In this document: positions 18,667-27,112 of the stretch, piece after piece
Position numbering within the stretch: the first letter of the stretch is position 1
Layout of the letters: each line of letters opens with the position of its first letter
Origin: an uncultured Dehalococcoidia bacterium
Lineage (GTDB): Bacteria; Chloroflexota; Dehalococcoidia; Lucifugimonadales; CATQGZ01
Reading direction: 5' to 3'
DNA: 64,000 nt
Assembly: GCA_958295685.1 (NCBI GenBank)
Contig: OY282365.1
Span: forward strand, 1 to 64,000
Notes under the pieces: model-generated
Told to the model about the DNA's origin: nothing
Databases searched by the model: none
The model's input: the letters and a program-made list of their open reading frames with translations, nothing else
Position numbers and translations under genes: made by a program

Positions 18667-19010
18667 CCAATCCTGAGCATCCTGATTCTGACAACAACCC
18701 TTGACACGTCCGTTCCTGTGTCTGTATAATCACATTCGCCGACTCTGCCTCGACACAAGGAGAGACCCGATGACCTCCCTCACCCATGCCAGCCGCCGAT
18801 GCGCCGGACATCGCGGCGCAGTCGCGCCCATAAGGGCACACAAGGGGCGTCCTCACTCCCGGGACCTGTCCCAAAATTGTCCCGAAACTGCTCCGGTTCT
18901 GTTCCACACCTGTTCCACAATTGCCCCACATTTGTTCCACGAAATCGAACCCTCAGCTACGAGATGGGACAAAATGGAACAGTTTGGGACAGTTTTCGGC
19001 AAAAACCGGC
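18667..19010 (+). repeat. Word-array leader element, type B, copy B1
   Basis: In order: module (18667-18694), promoter, ribosome site and ATG at 18770, then seven TGYYCCR words at exactly 11-bp spacing starting at 18867 (TGTCCCA, TGTCCCG, TGCTCCG, TGTTCCA twice, TGCCCCA, TGTTCCA). The core AAATCG..CCCTCAGCTACGAGATG is followed by three inverted words at 10-bp spacing (TGGGACA 18965, TGGAACA 18975, TGGGACA 18985) and the tail GTTTTCGGCAAAAA. The inverted words are exact complements of array words. It faces the amidohydrolase gene. Confidence 0.85.
18701..18730 (+). promoter_or_regulatory. Promoter of copy B1
   Basis: TTGACA (18701-18706) and TATAAT (18725-18730) with an 18-base spacer, a near-consensus vegetative promoter. 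It is virtually identical to that of copy B2 at 42862-42891. Confidence 0.8.
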
Positions 19011-19126
19011 CCTGCCCCCCTGCTCGAACCCGCCTCCCCCGCCGGGCAACCCGAAAGAGCCGTGGTGAAGCCGCCGGACGAAACGAGTACAATGGAACAC
19101 GCCCTGCCCACTACACCACAGGCTGA
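18770..19126 (+). CDS. Putative leader ORF of copy B1 (118 aa)
   Basis: AAGGAGAGA precedes the ATG. The product starts MTSLTHASRRCAGHRG and contains an 11-residue periodicity (CPETAPVLFHT / CSTIAPHLFHE) created by the 11-bp DNA words. The stop codon touches the ribosome site of the amidohydrolase gene, so translation could be coupled. Copies B2 and B3 keep the same frame from a ribosome-site-preceded ATG. Many differences from B2 change amino acids, so protein-level selection is not evident. Confidence 0.3.
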   Translation: MTSLTHASRRCAGHRGAVAPIRAHKGRPHSRDLSQNCPETAPVLFHTCSTIAPHLFHEIEPSATRWDKMEQFGTVFGKNRPCPPARTRLPRRATRKSRGEAAGRNEYNGTRPAHYTTG

Positions 19127-19138
19127 GGAGATGTCCAC

Positions 19139-20761
19139 ATGGCGTTCGATACCCTGATAGCGAACGGAACGATCATCGACGGCGCCGGAGGGCTCCGATA
19201 CCAGGCGGACGTGGGCATCTCGGACACCAGGATCCAGGCGATCGGACAACTCGAAGACGCAGAGGCCGACCGCGTCATCGACGCCGATGGCCTGATCGTC
19301 ACACCAGGCTTCATCGACATGCACTCCCACTCCGACATGTCCCTGTTCGATGACCCGGGCGGCGAGAGCAAAGCCCACCAGGGCGTGACGACCGAGGTGA
19401 CCGGCAACTGCAGCTACTCCCCCTTCCCACTCGGCCCGGAAAGCGCCGCCAACCTCGGAATGGGTTGGAAGTTCGAGCAGGGCAACTGGTCCGACCTGAA
19501 CGGCTGGGCCCAGTGTCTGGAGTCCAACGGCATTAGCATCAACATCGCCCCACAGGTCGGACAGGCCGCGCTCCAGATAGCCGTCGGCGCAAACGAGGAC
19601 CGCCCGGCTACCACGGACGAGATGCGCCGCATGCAGCGCCTGGCCGCCGAGGCCGTCGAGCAGGGAGCCTTCTCCCTGTCCACCGGCCTCTCGCTCTCGC
19701 CGTCCGGATACATGTCCACAGACGAAGTGGCCGAACTCTGCAAGGCCATCGCGCACTACGACGGCGCCTTCTACGTGACCCACGCCAGAGTCGGCGCGGG
19801 AAGACACCTCCGCGCCATCGAGGAGGCCATTGAGATCGGACGCAAGGGCGGCGTCCCCGTACAGTTCTCTCACCTCGCCATCGGCTCGCAGCCCGACATG
19901 GGCGGCTGGCGAAAGCCCCGGCCCGAACCCGTCGGACGCGGCCCGGAGATGATGGAACTCTTCGACGACGCCCGCAAGGACGGACTCGACATCACCTTCG
20001 ACTCATACCCCTACACCGCAGGACAGGCGGGCGTCGACCAGACCGTCCCTAACTGGGCACAGGCCGGAGGCGTCGCAGGATACATGGCCCGCCTGCGAGA
20101 CCCCGACACGCGCGCCCGTATCCTCGACGAGGTGAGGGCCGGACTCGGCGGAGTGGCCCCCCTGTGGGACACCTGGATAATTGCCGAGGTCGGCTCCGAC
20201 GCGAACAAGGGCCTGATCGGACGCTCCATAGCGGAGATTGCCGCCGAGCGCGAGGTCGAGCCGGCGGAGGCCGCCCTTCAGCTCGAGGAAGAAGAGGAGG
20301 GCGAAATATCCGCCGTCGTCCACAACCGGAGCGAACGCGACGTCCGCTTCTTCCTCTCCCACCCGCTGGGCATGATCGGCTCCGACGGCATGGCCATCTC
20401 ACCCACCGGCGTACACGCCTCCGAACAGCATCACCCCCGATTCTACGGCACCTACCCCCGCATCCTAGGCCGCTACGTCCGGGAACAGTCGCTGATGTCG
20501 CTGGAGACCGCTGTCCACAAGATGACAGGGATGCCTGCCGAGCGCCTCTGCCTCGAAGACCGCGGAAGGGTCGAGGTGGGGCTGGTAGCCGACCTGGCCG
20601 TCTTCGACCCGGACACCGTGATCGACAGGTCCACCTTCGGAGACCCCCACCAACTCGCCGCGGGCGTCCCCTACGTGCTCGTCGCAGGAGAACCCGTCGT
20701 GAGCGAGGGCGTCCACACCGGCGCCCGCCCCGGCCGCGTCCTCCGCCGCGGAGAGGACTAA
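19139..20761 (+). CDS. D-aminoacylase-like amidohydrolase
   Basis: Member of the N-acyl-D-amino-acid deacylase branch of the amidohydrolase superfamily. The 540-residue chain shows the metal-binding GFIDMHSHSDMS near residue 58, GVTTEVTGNCSYSPFPL near 82, a FYVTHARVGAGRHLRAIEE strand and HLAIGSQPDMGG, and a C-terminal GLVADLAVFDPDTVIDRSTF typical of the family. Secreted forms carry a signal peptide; this one does not. Could hydrolyse N-acyl-D-amino acids or a related cyclic amide. GAGGAG lies seven bases before the ATG; copy B1 is directly upstream. Confidence 0.87.
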   Translation: MAFDTLIANGTIIDGAGGLRYQADVGISDTRIQAIGQLEDAEADRVIDADGLIVTPGFIDMHSHSDMSLFDDPGGESKAHQGVTTEVTGNCSYSPFPLGPESAANLGMGWKFEQGNWSDLNGWAQCLESNGISINIAPQVGQAALQIAVGANEDRPATTDEMRRMQRLAAEAVEQGAFSLSTGLSLSPSGYMSTDEVAELCKAIAHYDGAFYVTHARVGAGRHLRAIEEAIEIGRKGGVPVQFSHLAIGSQPDMGGWRKPRPEPVGRGPEMMELFDDARKDGLDITFDSYPYTAGQAGVDQTVPNWAQAGGVAGYMARLRDPDTRARILDEVRAGLGGVAPLWDTWIIAEVGSDANKGLIGRSIAEIAAEREVEPAEAALQLEEEEEGEISAVVHNRSERDVRFFLSHPLGMIGSDGMAISPTGVHASEQHHPRFYGTYPRILGRYVREQSLMSLETAVHKMTGMPAERLCLEDRGRVEVGLVADLAVFDPDTVIDRSTFGDPHQLAAGVPYVLVAGEPVVSEGVHTGARPGRVLRRGED

Positions 20762-20871
20762 ACCCCAACGCCGTAGGCCGGAACCCAGGCCCACACCAAG
20801 CTGACATCGTCAATCTGAGCCGCCGAAGGGATTGGGAGGTTGCGCCCCCGGTCGAGTTATAGCGAGATTAG

Positions 20872-20915
20872 CCATCTTATGATGTTCTTGTAAGATGGGA
20901 TAAATTTGCTATAAA
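20872..20915 (+). promoter_or_regulatory. Promoter with dyad operator for the AAA+ ATPase gene
   Basis: An 8-bp perfect inverted repeat (CCATCTTA at 20872-20879, TAAGATGG at 20891-20898) overlaps a probable -35 (TTGTAA, 20888-20893); TATAAA (20910-20915) lies 16 bases on and only eight bases before the ATG. The dyad is positioned like an autoregulatory operator. The stretch is AT-rich in a GC-rich setting; the rest of 20762-20871 shows nothing recognisable. Confidence 0.55.
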
Positions 20916-20923
20916 CTGACCAC

Positions 20924-22105
20924 ATGGATCCGATTCGCAACCCATACGCCCCTGGAGCGGGCTCGCAGCCTCCCGAGTTGGCCGGCCGCCGCGAGGTCCG
21001 CGAGGCTGCGCGAATCGCACTGGAGCGGACCCGTACGGGGCGCCCGAGCAAGAGCATTCTGATGGTTGGACTGCGGGGCGTAGGGAAAACCGTGTTGCTG
21101 GACCGAATCCGAGAGGATGCCGAGGCGAACGGCATCTGCGTACTACGAACTGAGGCACTGGAGAATCGCTCCCTTCCCTCCACCCTGGCGCCTCAGTTGC
21201 GCATCGTCCTGCTGAAACTCTCGCGCAGGGAGGCTGCTAAACGTCTGGCGCAACGCGCTCTCAGAGGACTTGCAGGATTCGTAGGATCCTTGAAGGTAAA
21301 GTACCAAGACATGGAGGTCGGCTTGGACTTGGACCCTGAACCCGGGTTGGCCGACAACGGAGACTTGGAGACCGACCTGCAGGATCTGTTTGAGGTCGTC
21401 GGCCACGCCGCCAAGGCGGATGGAAGCTGCGTGGCGCTCTTCGTTGACGAGCTCCAATATGTGGCAGAGGATGAACTCGCGGCACTGATAACGGCGTTGC
21501 ACCGAACATCTCAGCGGCGGCTCCCCGTGACCATGGTTGGGGCAGGCCTGCCCCAAGTGAGAGGCCGCATGGGGAAGGCCAAGTCTTACGCCGAGAGGCT
21601 CTTTGAGTTCTCTGAGATAGGCGCCCTGTCACCTGAAGACGCCACGCTTGCAATTGCCAAGCCCGCCAAAGACGAAGGAGTGGAGATAGAAGCTCCTGCC
21701 CTAGCCGCTATCGTTTCTCAGACTAAATGCTATCCTTACTTCCTGCAGGAGTGGGGGAAACACGTATGGGACACCGCCGAACGTTCTCCTATCACAAACT
21801 CCAGTGTCGAAATCGCCTCCATGCAAGCCGTCGCCCATCTCGACGAGAGCTTCTTCCGTGTCAGGTTCGACAGGCTTACGCCCTCAGAGAGAAGGTATCT
21901 CCGAGCTATGGCTCATCTTGGCGCTGGCCCCCACCGCTCTGGTGACATTGCCCAAGCGCTGGGGCGCCCTGTAACCTCCCTGGCGCCCACTCGCGGACAG
22001 CTGATCAACAAAGGCATGATATGGAGTCCGAGTCATGGAGACACCGCCTTTACCGTTCCAATGTTCGACGAGTTCATGCTGCGCATCATGCCCGACAACG
22101 AGTGA
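20924..22105 (+). CDS. AAA+ ATPase, standalone
   Basis: A 393-residue P-loop ATPase of the AAA_16/archaeal-ATPase type. Walker A is GLRGVGKT at residues 49-56, Walker B ALFVDELQ near 172, sensor-like RLPVTMVGAGLPQ near 203; a winged-helix-like C-terminus (LTPSERRYLRAMAHLG.GPHRSGDIAQALGR) probably binds DNA. Such proteins often come from mobile or defence loci. It is convergent with a PD-(D/E)XK nuclease gene 133 bases away. No ribosome site is clear, in line with a near-leaderless transcript. Confidence 0.8.
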   Translation: MDPIRNPYAPGAGSQPPELAGRREVREAARIALERTRTGRPSKSILMVGLRGVGKTVLLDRIREDAEANGICVLRTEALENRSLPSTLAPQLRIVLLKLSRREAAKRLAQRALRGLAGFVGSLKVKYQDMEVGLDLDPEPGLADNGDLETDLQDLFEVVGHAAKADGSCVALFVDELQYVAEDELAALITALHRTSQRRLPVTMVGAGLPQVRGRMGKAKSYAERLFEFSEIGALSPEDATLAIAKPAKDEGVEIEAPALAAIVSQTKCYPYFLQEWGKHVWDTAERSPITNSSVEIASMQAVAHLDESFFRVRFDRLTPSERRYLRAMAHLGAGPHRSGDIAQALGRPVTSLAPTRGQLINKGMIWSPSHGDTAFTVPMFDEFMLRIMPDNE

Positions 22106-22238
22106 AGATAGCCCAAGACACCAGACCGCACCGAACCGGGCGCACACACTGAATCAGAATCGCCGCCGCCTTCTCCACACACGCTCGCGTCGACGACGAT
22201 CACGGCCGCCCGGCGGCTCGCATCCCCCGACGATGGCC

Positions 22239-23537
22239 TCAGCCTGCGGACGCAGGCGGCAGCCCGAACTCATCCCGTATGGCGTTCACCAACGGCCAGT
22301 AGTCCTCCTTGAAGAACTCGGCGACTGCCTGTTCGACCTGTGACCTCACTTCCTCGGCATCGAGCGGACGAGGTCCCTCCTCGCTGAGGACAGCCTTGCG
22401 GTATATGTATGACCATTTCTGTGAGCCTCTGGACGCTCCGGGGAAGCCATCCCTCTGAGCGAGGTCCTTCAGCCGCCTGCGCGTCTCCTCCGGACCGGGG
22501 CCTAGAACCAGATCAAGCGCCTTCCGGTAGCGCTTGTACTCGAACAGAAGGATGCGGCCAGAGCCGGTCCAGTGTTCCCCTTTCTTGAGATCCGGTATCT
22601 CCTCGAGCTCGGTCGCATAGAACCGACGGATCCCCTTTTGATGCTCATCCGGCAGCAGATGGGCGTCATAAGCCTTCATCACGGCGTCGATGCTCCTCCA
22701 GGCCATGGTGCCGGGCACCGACTGCGCGTTTATGATGAGGTCGATCGCGTCCCGATGATTGCTGTAGATCCTGTAGGCCATGGTGCCGGGTACCGACTGC
22801 GCGTTTATGATGAGGTCGATCGCGTCCCGATGGTTGCTGTAGACCCTGTAGGCCAGCTCATCGATGTTGTCGGTGTTGTCCAACACGTGCCTCCGCAGGG
22901 TTTGGGCGTACTGTTCCAGGAAACTGGTGACGCTCACGCTGATGGTCGAGCGACGCGTCTCCAGCACGCGGTCGATGAGGACAGCGATCTTGCCGTAGTC
23001 GAGCGGCACGTAGCGTTCGGCGTCGCTCTCCTCCTCCGGCTCCGCTCCGTTCGGCGTCAGGAATACAGGGAACGGCGTGAGACCTCTGTACTCAGTCTCG
23101 ACCGTGCTCATATAGCGGCTGAGCTGGCCGGAGTGCTCGCCCGTCCCGATCTTGTTCTCTATCAGACAGACGAACTTGTCGCTCTCGCCTATCATGAGAA
23201 TGTCTATGTTGTGGCGCTCGGCCGCCACCTCGACGTCGCTGAGGTTCCAGCCGTCCACGTCGAGCGGGGTGAAGGGCGCGGTCCCGCGCTCGCGGGCCTC
23301 CGTGGCAGCCACCGACAGAAAGCCGCGCAGAAAATAGTCTCGCAGGCCGTGCGAGCCGCGCGGGTCGAGGAGCCACGCGAGGAACGCCGAGTGCTGAAGC
23401 TCCCTCCGCGCGATGCCGAGAACGTCGAACAGGTTGAAGTCGGCGAGCAGATCTTCCAGCCGCTCCAGGTCGGGGTCAAGAATGAGCGCCTGGAGGGCCT
23501 GTTCCGGCGATTGGGCGCCGCCCTGTTCCTGAGTCAC
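22239..23537 (-). CDS. PD-(D/E)XK nuclease-family protein with internal duplication
   Basis: The 432-residue protein resembles the PDDEXK_4 family: NIDILMIGESDKFVCLIENK near residues 109-128 supplies the D...ExK active-site pattern, preceded by QHSAFLAWLLDPRGSHGLRDYF. Residues near 230-279 contain two 25-residue copies of AYR(V/I)YSNHRDAIDLIIN..., from a 75-bp tandem duplication. Function is unknown; related proteins occur in defence and mobile regions. Confidence 0.8.
   Translation of the reverse strand: MTQEQGGAQSPEQALQALILDPDLERLEDLLADFNLFDVLGIARRELQHSAFLAWLLDPRGSHGLRDYFLRGFLSVAATEARERGTAPFTPLDVDGWNLSDVEVAAERHNIDILMIGESDKFVCLIENKIGTGEHSGQLSRYMSTVETEYRGLTPFPVFLTPNGAEPEEESDAERYVPLDYGKIAVLIDRVLETRRSTISVSVTSFLEQYAQTLRRHVLDNTDNIDELAYRVYSNHRDAIDLIINAQSVPGTMAYRIYSNHRDAIDLIINAQSVPGTMAWRSIDAVMKAYDAHLLPDEHQKGIRRFYATELEEIPDLKKGEHWTGSGRILLFEYKRYRKALDLVLGPGPEETRRRLKDLAQRDGFPGASRGSQKWSYIYRKAVLSEEGPRPLDAEEVRSQVEQAVAEFFKEDYWPLVNAIRDEFGLPPASAG
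22701..22850. repeat. 75-bp in-frame tandem duplication
   Basis: Units 22701-22775 and 22776-22850 differ at three of 75 positions, indicating a recent duplication. It adds 25 residues to the nuclease-family gene without a frameshift. Confidence 0.9.
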
Positions 23538-23573
23538 GTCCGGGCAGCCTTAGTCTGCTGCTTCCCCCTCGGC

Positions 23574-24554
23574 CTAAGCGCAGGCAGGGTCATCGAAGTC
23601 CCACCGCTGGAAGGTGAATGCGTCTCCCTCTGCAAGCCGCTCCCGCGCGTCCCGCCAAGACTGAGCCCACGCCTCGGGGTCGTGCAGCTCGGTCTCCGGG
23701 TTCGCCCTGCTTCGGGCCACGAACCCGGGGAACGCCTCCCTGCCCGTCGACTGGCCCGTCGGGTTGTACCTCAGATCGAGGCTCCACCTTATACGGTCGC
23801 TCCTGTTGGGGAGCGACCCGTGGCAGGTGAGCCGGTGCATGAAGAGCGCGCTGCCGCGCCTCATCGGGATGGGAACCGCGTCCTCGACTCTGAACCTGTC
23901 CTCCGGAATGTGAAGGCCCGGAGTCGACGCGTTCGGGCCGGCGCAGTGGAAGGCCAGGCCATCCTGGTGGCTCCAAGGCACCAGGTGGAGACACCCCGCC
24001 GACTCGTCGGCGTCCCAGACGGGTATCCACACCGTCAGCATCTCGGTGTCGTCCGCCTCGGTGGTGACGACGCCGAGGTCCTGATGCCAGGGAGTGGCTC
24101 CGATAAGTGCGTTGCCGGAGTTGGGATCACTGGGCATCAGGTGCTCCGGCGGCTTCATCCGAACGTGCTGCACCGGATTGGAATAGACCTCCGGCCCGAT
24201 TATCGACTCCACGGCGTCCAGTATCGACGGGGCCGTCAGGGTGTTGAACACCGCCGGGCCGTGCCACATCGGGGTGTCGCGCTTTATCTCCCCCTGAGGC
24301 AGGGAGAAGTCGAAGTATCCGGAGTAGACCTTCCCGCTGTCCTGATAGACGCGGGTCAACCGCTCCCCGAATGGCAGCCCGGCATAGGTCGAGGAGATCT
24401 GACCGGCCTCGAATAGCTCGCCAGCGAGCTGTTCGAGCACCTCGCCGTACTCGGCTTCCAGAGGGTCGAGCACCTCCTCCGGAACCACGTCGTCCACCAC
24501 CGCGTAGCCCTGAGTGTGGAATTGGTCAAGCTGCTCGTCGGTCAGCGCAGGCAT
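23574..24554 (-). CDS. Phytanoyl-CoA dioxygenase (PhyH) family protein
   Basis: Fe(II)/2-oxoglutarate oxygenase of 326 residues. Metal ligands are visible as TPWHQDLG near residue 153 (HxD) and the distal histidine in HRLTCHGSLPNRS near 240, with the 2-oxoglutarate-binding RIRWSLDLRYNPTG following. Substrate is unknown; the family hydroxylates small molecules and lipids. It has its own promoter and stands alone between the nuclease gene and the alcohol dehydrogenase gene. Confidence 0.9.
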   Translation of the reverse strand: MPALTDEQLDQFHTQGYAVVDDVVPEEVLDPLEAEYGEVLEQLAGELFEAGQISSTYAGLPFGERLTRVYQDSGKVYSGYFDFSLPQGEIKRDTPMWHGPAVFNTLTAPSILDAVESIIGPEVYSNPVQHVRMKPPEHLMPSDPNSGNALIGATPWHQDLGVVTTEADDTEMLTVWIPVWDADESAGCLHLVPWSHQDGLAFHCAGPNASTPGLHIPEDRFRVEDAVPIPMRRGSALFMHRLTCHGSLPNRSDRIRWSLDLRYNPTGQSTGREAFPGFVARSRANPETELHDPEAWAQSWRDARERLAEGDAFTFQRWDFDDPACA

Positions 24555-24587
24555 GTGTCGTCTCCAGATCCTGAGTTTGCAGGCGCA

Positions 24588-24617
24588 ATACTACGAACCC
24601 GAAGTCGGCATTGTCAA
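24588..24617 (-). promoter_or_regulatory. Promoter of the PhyH gene
   Basis: On the minus strand TTGACA (24617-24612) and TAGTAT (24593-24588) are 18 bases apart; the start codon lies 34 bases after the -10. Just upstream, at 24635-24655, two array-like words (TGTCAGATAGG and GTCGCAAG) occur next to each other, possibly the remains of a word array. Confidence 0.65.
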
Positions 24618-24671
24618 TTCATGCAAGAGCCTTCTTGCGACGCCTATCTGACACTACGGGCCACTCCCGAA

Positions 24672-25790
24672 TCACGGGGCCACGAACGCCCTCGTGATGG
24701 CCGTGTCCTCGCTCTTCCCCAGCCACTCGGACTGCTCGAACGCCTCTCCGATACGCTCCAGCGGGTAGCTGTGGGACATCACGCTGGTGAGGGGGTAGCG
24801 GTCCCTGGTACGCACCAGGAAGTCCAGCGCCGCCGGAAGCGCCTGCGGGTGGTAGTGCGCGGCGGGTATGATGCGGGTCTGTCCCCATATCACCTTCGAC
24901 AGGTCCAGGGTGACGTTGCTGTTCTCCCAGATATTGCCGATCTCGACGAGCGCGCCGCCGGGCCTGAGCATCTGCAGGCCCTCGGCGACCACCTGGGGAT
25001 AGCCCACGACCTCCAGACAGACGTCTGCGCCCCAGCCGCCCGTAAGCTCCTTGACACGCTCGATCCGCGCCTCGGGGGTGGCGTACTCGTTGATGTCGAT
25101 GACATGGTCGGCCCCGCACCGGCGGGCCATGTCGAGCCGTGGCGCAATGCCGTCGATGGTGATGACCCGCGCGGCGCCCATGTCACGGGCAGCCGCCGTA
25201 GCGTAGAGCCCCAGGCCGCCCGCCCCCTGGATCACCACGCTGTCGCCCATCCTAGCGCCCCCGATCTGCAGTCCGTATATGACCTGCGAGACCGCGCAGT
25301 TCGCAGCCGTGACCGCCTCGTCAGGCAGCTCGTCCGGCACCCTGAACACGTAGTGCCCCGGATGCAGGTAGTAGTACTCGGCAAACCCGCCGCTGCAATA
25401 CGGATCCTCCTCGACGGAGGCCCTGAAGCGGAACCTGTGAGGACAGTGATTCAGCTCGCCCCTGAGGCAGACGTAGCAGCGGCCGCACGGGAAGAAGTAG
25501 GTGAAGACCACCCTGTCCCCCTCAGACAGCGGCCTACCCATCGAGTCGGTCGATACTCCACTGCCGAGGGTGTGGACCACTCCTGTCATCTCATGCCCCA
25601 GAATTACGGGACCGGGCCGGCCCGTAATCTTCGGCTTCATCTCGCCGCGCCAGTAGTGGAGGTCGGACCCACAGACTCCCGCAGACGTGACGTTGACTAG
25701 GACAGCGCCGGGCTCGACCTCGCGGGTCGGGAGATCCGTTATCTCGAACCGGTAGGGCTCTACGAAGATGGCTGCCTTTCCGATGGGCAT
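24672..25790 (-). CDS. Zinc-dependent alcohol dehydrogenase
   Basis: Medium-chain dehydrogenase of 372 residues. Catalytic zinc ligands: CGSDLHYWRGE near residue 40 and GHEMTGVV near 64; structural zinc cysteines: CGRCYVCLRGELNHC near 97; NAD-binding: GAGGLGLYATAAARDMGA near 187. Close to the threonine/sorbitol/2,3-butanediol dehydrogenase group; the substrate cannot be fixed from sequence. Follows fabF on the same strand, separated by 37 bases. Confidence 0.9.
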   Translation of the reverse strand: MPIGKAAIFVEPYRFEITDLPTREVEPGAVLVNVTSAGVCGSDLHYWRGEMKPKITGRPGPVILGHEMTGVVHTLGSGVSTDSMGRPLSEGDRVVFTYFFPCGRCYVCLRGELNHCPHRFRFRASVEEDPYCSGGFAEYYYLHPGHYVFRVPDELPDEAVTAANCAVSQVIYGLQIGGARMGDSVVIQGAGGLGLYATAAARDMGAARVITIDGIAPRLDMARRCGADHVIDINEYATPEARIERVKELTGGWGADVCLEVVGYPQVVAEGLQMLRPGGALVEIGNIWENSNVTLDLSKVIWGQTRIIPAAHYHPQALPAALDFLVRTRDRYPLTSVMSHSYPLERIGEAFEQSEWLGKSEDTAITRAFVAP

Positions 25791-25827
25791 ATCCGTTCAC
25801 CTCCCTGAGATAGCCGTTTGGGTCAGC

Positions 25828-27087
25828 TCACTCCTCGAATCGCTGGAACACCAGGCAGGCGTTCTGGCCTCCGAAGCCGAAGCTGTTCGAGAGTACCGCG
25901 TCCACGCGTGTCTTGCGCGACCGGTTGGGCACGTAGTCGAGGTCGCAGTCGGGGTCGGGAGTCTCGTAGTTGATGGTCGGGTGAATCTCATTCTCGCGGA
26001 TCGTCTGGACGCAGGCCACGGCCTCGAGGGCCCCCGCGCCGCCCAGGGTATGGCCGATCATCGACTTCGTGGAGCTGATCGGTATCCGGTAGGCCATCTC
26101 CCCGAAGACCAGCTTGATGGCAAGCGTCTCCGACAGGTCGTTCTTGGGTGTCGACGTGCCGTGGGCATTCACGTAACTAACGTCCTCAGGCCCGATACCT
26201 GCGTCCCGGAGGGCCCATCTGATCGCGCGGGCGGCGCCTGCGCCGTCCTCGTCAGGCTGTACCGCGTGGTAGGCGTCCGACGAGACGCCGTAGCCGGAAA
26301 GCTCGGCGATGATGTCCGCGCCCCTGTCCAGAGCGTGCTCCAGGCTCTCCATCACCAGATAGGCGGCGCCCTCCGACGGCACGAAGCCGTCGCGGTTGGC
26401 GTCGAAGGGCTTGCTGGCCTTTTCGGGATCGTCGTTCTGTCTCGTCAGCGCCTTGATGACGTTGAAGCCTCCGAGTCCAAGTCGGCTGATCCCAGCCTCG
26501 CAGCCGCCTCCCAGGATGACGTCGGCGGCTCCCCGGCGTATGGCCTCGGCTGCGTCGCCTATGGCCTGATTGCCAGCCGCGCACGCGGTTATTACGGTGG
26601 ACGTGTAGCCCTTCAGTCCGTAGATGCGGCTCACGTTAGCCGCGGCCATGTTCGGAAGGATCATCGGAATGAAGAAGGGGCTCATTCTCATACCGCCCTT
26701 CTCGACCAGGATGCGGGCGTTCTCCTCAGTGGTCGGGAAGCCGCCGTTCCCGTTTCCGGTCACGACGCCCAAGCGCTCCGCGTCCTCGGACGAGAGGTCG
26801 AGACCGCCGTCCTCGATAGCCAGGGCGGCTGCGGATACCGCCATCTGGGAGAACCTGGCCATCCGACGAGCCTCTTTCGAGTTTACGTACCTGCCAGGGT
26901 CGAACCCCGACACCTCGCCGGATATCTTGCACGGGTACCCGGCTGGGTCCGCAAGCGTCATCGGGCCGATTCCTGACCTCCCGTTCACCAGGTTGTCCCA
27001 ATACTCGCCGACGTCCTCCCCCAAGGGCGTCACCGCTCCCATGCCGGTGATCACCACCCTCTTTCTGCCGTCGTGTCTGCTGGTCAC
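25828..27087 (-). CDS. fabF: 3-oxoacyl-ACP synthase II (FabF-like)
   Basis: Claisen condensing enzyme of fatty acid elongation. The catalytic cysteine is in ITACAAGNQAIGDA, the histidines in NAHGTSTPKND and GHTLGGAGALEA; the start KRVVITGMGAVTPLG is typical. From GTG 27087 (GGAG upstream) it is 419 residues; the ORF is open to 27162 but that part overlaps folC. No acyl carrier protein gene or other fab gene adjoins, so a role in a special lipid or polyketide is possible. Confidence 0.9.
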   Translation of the reverse strand: MTSRHDGRKRVVITGMGAVTPLGEDVGEYWDNLVNGRSGIGPMTLADPAGYPCKISGEVSGFDPGRYVNSKEARRMARFSQMAVSAAALAIEDGGLDLSSEDAERLGVVTGNGNGGFPTTEENARILVEKGGMRMSPFFIPMILPNMAAANVSRIYGLKGYTSTVITACAAGNQAIGDAAEAIRRGAADVILGGGCEAGISRLGLGGFNVIKALTRQNDDPEKASKPFDANRDGFVPSEGAAYLVMESLEHALDRGADIIAELSGYGVSSDAYHAVQPDEDGAGAARAIRWALRDAGIGPEDVSYVNAHGTSTPKNDLSETLAIKLVFGEMAYRIPISSTKSMIGHTLGGAGALEAVACVQTIRENEIHPTINYETPDPDCDLDYVPNRSRKTRVDAVLSNSFGFGGQNACLVFQRFEE

Positions 27088-27112
27088 TGCTCCGGCTCCC
27101 TCTGTGCTTGTG

